Source: an uncultured Chlorobiaceae bacterium (GTDB lineage Bacteria > Bacteroidota > Chlorobiia > Chlorobiales > Chlorobiaceae). Taken from it: a stretch of 64,000 nucleotides of DNA. Of the stretch, positions 62,150 to 64,000 are shown piece after piece (the first letter of the stretch is position 1; each line of letters starts with the position of its first letter). A model generated the notes under the pieces. That model searched no databases, had not been told where the DNA came from, and worked only from the letters and a program-made list of their open reading frames with translations. The position numbers and the translations under genes are program-made. The stretch is taken from positions 23,887 to 87,886 of the forward strand of contig CAJEXQ010000009.1 in NCBI GenBank assembly GCA_903994635.1, in the 5' to 3' direction.

Positions 62150-62491
62150 CTTCACCGGCGGGGTTATTGTCAGTGTGAGCCCAGATTAGAGGGGACTCAC
62201 CTACCCGCTTACCTTTTGGTTCGAGCCTGTCAGTAACTTTGGCTCGTTAGCGATCACGATGTTTATCAACAGTTCACCTGGGTTAGCCAATGTCATTCTA
62301 GCCGTCGCCCCTCACCGCCTGTTACTGGCAGTTTCAGCCTCCCCTCACGGCTTGGTCTACAGTTTCCTGCGGGTACTTTTCCGATAGCTTCAAACGGGCT
62401 GATTACTCGGCTCGCATGTATCGGTCGGCTTCATTGACTGAACAATGAGTTTTTCTTAAGAACAATTCTAATACACGACTTCACGTCGCAC
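62150..62491 (-). ncRNA. Group II intron remnant (5' end, domain I-like), inserted in hsdM
   Basis: On the minus strand the hsdM frame breaks at GAACGGATTG, and the next bases are GTGCGAC, the GUGYG consensus for a group II intron 5' end. About 330 bases of GC-rich, apparently structured non-coding sequence follow, including GGTGAACTGTTGATAAACA, CGTGATCGCTAACGAGCC and GGCTCGAACCAAAAGGTAAG, which recall domain I of bacterial group II introns. No maturase/reverse transcriptase or domain V was recognised, so it is truncated; its 3' limit is approximate. Confidence 0.5.
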
Positions 62492-63293
62492 CAATCCGTT
62501 CGCTGCTTGCCTGAAAGTTCAGGCGCAATGGACGCTCCACGGTGATATTATTGTAGCCAAAGTCGTTGTTGTCAAAAATCTTGCTGACAATAACCGGTTT
62601 CGTGATACCGTCACTCTCAACTGTCCGGGATTCATTGTGGGTGAAGTTGCCATTGATTCGACTGATTTCGCCAATCTGGTCTGGGCGGTTCTCTTCGCCA
62701 TCACCGATCTGGTTCCGTTTATTCCCCAAGCTCTTACGCATTTTGATAAAGAACTCGCGGGCATCAATCAGTTGAATTTTTCCAGCGCGTCGCGCCTCCT
62801 TGAGGTTGGTGACGATCCAGATATAGGGGGAGATGCCGGTATTGTAGAAGAGCTGATCCGGCAGGGCAATAATGGCTTCGAGCCAGTCGCTCTCAATAAT
62901 CCATTCCCGTATGCTGGATTCGCCGCTGCCCGCATCGCCGGTAAAGAGGGGTGAGCCGTTGAAGACAATCCCGATGCGGCTTCCGCCCTCCTGCGGCGAG
63001 CGCATTTTGGAGATCATGTGCTGAAGAAAGAGGAGAGAGCCATCGTTGATGCGGGGAGTGCCAGCGCCAAAACGACCATCGTAGCCAAGCGTATAAAATT
63101 CATTTTCGATAAAGCGCTGCTGCTGTTTCCACTCCACGCCAAAGGGCGGATTGGCCAGCATATAGTCGAAGCTTGCTTTGGGGAAATCATCCTTTTCAAA
63201 GGTGCAGTCGGGCTTGATGTTATCAGATTCTTCCCCCTTGATGAGCATGTCCGCCCGGCAGACGGCCCAGGCTTCGTCGTTCCAGTGCATGAA
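62492..63293 (-). pseudogene. hsdM: Type I restriction-modification methylase HsdM, internal fragment
   Basis: About 267 codons of an N6-adenine methylase: NDEAWAVCRADMLIKGE, the catalytic NPPF in MLANPPFGVEW, GSRIGIVFNGSPLFTGDAGS and ALPDQLFYNTGISPYIW. The N-terminal half, including the SAM-binding motif I, is replaced by unrelated sequence beyond ~63293. The C-terminus is cut at RLNFQASSERI by the intron-like element. No hsdS or hsdR is present. The system is dead here. Confidence 0.85.
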
Positions 63294-63402
63294 CCTGAGA
63301 TGAGCTGGACTGGCAAGAAAACGTGAATGGAATTTGCTCAAACACAAGCAGTATTGATAACGATAACGCATAAGTTAGTCCAAAAAGAGTAGAATTGTGG
63401 AT

Positions 63403-63500
63403 CAGTATGACCGGATTTTTGTGCTTGAGGAGGGGCGGATTGAGAGGGCGTGCATGGAGAGTTGATGGCTGGAGATGGGCTTTTTCGGAGGATGTGGGGT
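63403..63500 (+). pseudogene. 3' fragment of a CydC-like ABC transporter gene
   Basis: CAGTATGACCGGATT, TTGTGCTTGAGGAGGGGC, GCATGGAGAGTTGATGGC and GATGTGGG align in order with the last ~100 coding bases of cydC (minus strand 20655-20757). The peptide QYDRIFVLEEGRIE matches QYDRILVLEKGKIV. Small deletions break the frame. It is a stray copy, 43 kb from the intact gene. Confidence 0.65.
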
Positions 63501-63514
63501 AAAGACCAACCCAT

Positions 63515-63778
63515 TTACTCATGAACAATCACTGAATTTCTGCCGATCTCTATGTAATGGGCTGTTGCGAAAGCCTCTGTTATCGTCGGCAATGCAGCAA
63601 TAATCAACCGCTCAAGTTCTGCATTGCCGATATTGCCTGAAGCAACCAGCATCAGCCGTTGAGGAGTATTTCGCAACAGAAAAGACTGAACAAAGTCATC
63701 ATCCTTGGTTACAACAATACGACCATCCTTGTCGGCAATAAGGCATAATATCCTGAAAGTAGGATAAAGCGCACACAT
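63515..63778 (-). pseudogene. DUF5615 (PIN-like) protein, 5'-truncated
   Basis: 87 residues as open frame. ADKDGRIVVTKDDDFVQSF and LMLVASGNIGNAELERLI are typical of the C-terminal two-thirds of DUF5615 PIN-like proteins, probable toxin RNases. The expected N-terminus with the first catalytic Asp is replaced by an unrelated MCALYPTFRI. The break lies next to the IS1634-type element whose transposase starts at 63894, which probably disrupted it. Confidence 0.6.
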
Positions 63779-63893
63779 TAACGAAAAACATCACCGCGCA
63801 GGCACGATTTCCAAGCAAAATCGTGCATTTTTCTTACTTTTTAACGTGCACGTATGTACTATAAAGAGAATACGATAAAAAGGAGTAAGCCCC

Positions 63894-64000
63894 ATGTCTA
63901 AACCAGTAACTGGAAAAACTCACGTTGGCGAACGCCGTGAACGGTGCCCGAACGGCGATGTTTACCTCTATGAGCGGGTTACGGCCTATAATGAACAGGC
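63894..64000 (+). CDS. IS1634/IS4-type transposase, N-terminus (runs off the window)
   Basis: The first 35 codons, from MSKPVTGKTHVGERRERCPN to GDVYLYERVTAYNEQ, match the start of IS1634-family transposases. AGGAG at 63881 lies at a good distance from the ATG. The 63779-63893 interval should hold the IS left end, but I cannot define its inverted repeat without the other end. Confidence 0.65.
   Translation, partial: MSKPVTGKTHVGERRERCPNGDVYLYERVTAYNEQ

Noticed and set aside
62200..62240. tRNA-like GGTTCGAGCC motif
   Set aside because: No acceptor or anticodon stems fit around it; explained better as part of the intron-like sequence on the other strand.

Overview
The window is most consistent with a green sulfur bacterium (Chlorobiaceae, Chlorobium/Pelodictyon type). 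The clearest marker is a (bacterio)chlorophyll synthase at 1374-2372. Housekeeping blocks (ftsH-HU, apt, mtaB, rodA, era, cmk-rpsA, ychF-murI-ispH) fit a Gram-negative anaerobe with murein and the MEP pathway. The species assignment is inference; no rRNA or tRNA gene was seen.

Layout. (1) 0-3.6 kb: methionine sulfoxide reductase fusion, a Rap1a/Tai-like protein, chlorophyll synthase, a CWC protein and a cation transporter. (2) 3.6-14.6 kb: a defence/plasticity island. It holds a Septu-type PtuAB pair, an ATPase-TOPRIM protein, a RipA-type membrane protein paired with a deoxyribosyltransferase-like protein, an intact AbiEi/AbiEii toxin-antitoxin pair, two damaged copies of an AlbA_2/ATP-binding regulator, a HARE-HTH fragment and an internally deleted IS3-type element. 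Parallel remnants at 3.9-4.9 kb and 10.3-13.4 kb show duplication followed by deletion. (3) 14.7-20.6 kb: aldehyde dehydrogenase, thioredoxin/CcdA pair, a broken DUF1848 gene and a graveyard of HepT/MntA (HEPN/MNT) copies. (4) 20.6-25.1 kb: cydDC and two small secreted proteins. (5) 25.3-32.6 kb: conserved housekeeping genes with clear terminators.

(6) 32.7-47.1 kb: a long block entirely on the minus strand. In transcription order it encodes a secreted AGE-epimerase-fold protein, an MFS protein with a HEAT tail, a secreted four-repeat carbohydrate-binding-like protein, an ankyrin-VOC protein (frameshifted), a STAS protein, a secreted DJ-1/PfpI protein, a SpoIIE phosphatase fused to an RsbW-like kinase domain, a secreted SnoaL-like protein, a second STAS protein and the glycogen debranching enzyme GlgX. 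Several genes overlap by ATGA. I infer a partner-switching circuit tied to glycan or glycogen metabolism; this is the best candidate for an undescribed locus in the window, together with the two-gene RipA/deoxyribosyltransferase cassette at 9.2-10.1 kb.

(7) 47.4-61.3 kb: rpsA, cmk, ychF, murI, ispH, a multi-cofactor GltD-like oxidoreductase and a complete 2-oxoglutarate dehydrogenase set (sucA, sucB, lpd), notable in a lineage known for the reductive TCA cycle. (8) 61.6-64 kb: a second decayed accessory patch. It contains a DUF2442 gene, an hsdM fragment that stops at what looks like the 5' end of a group II intron, a fragment of a cydC-like gene, a truncated DUF5615 gene and the start of an IS1634-type transposase running off the edge.
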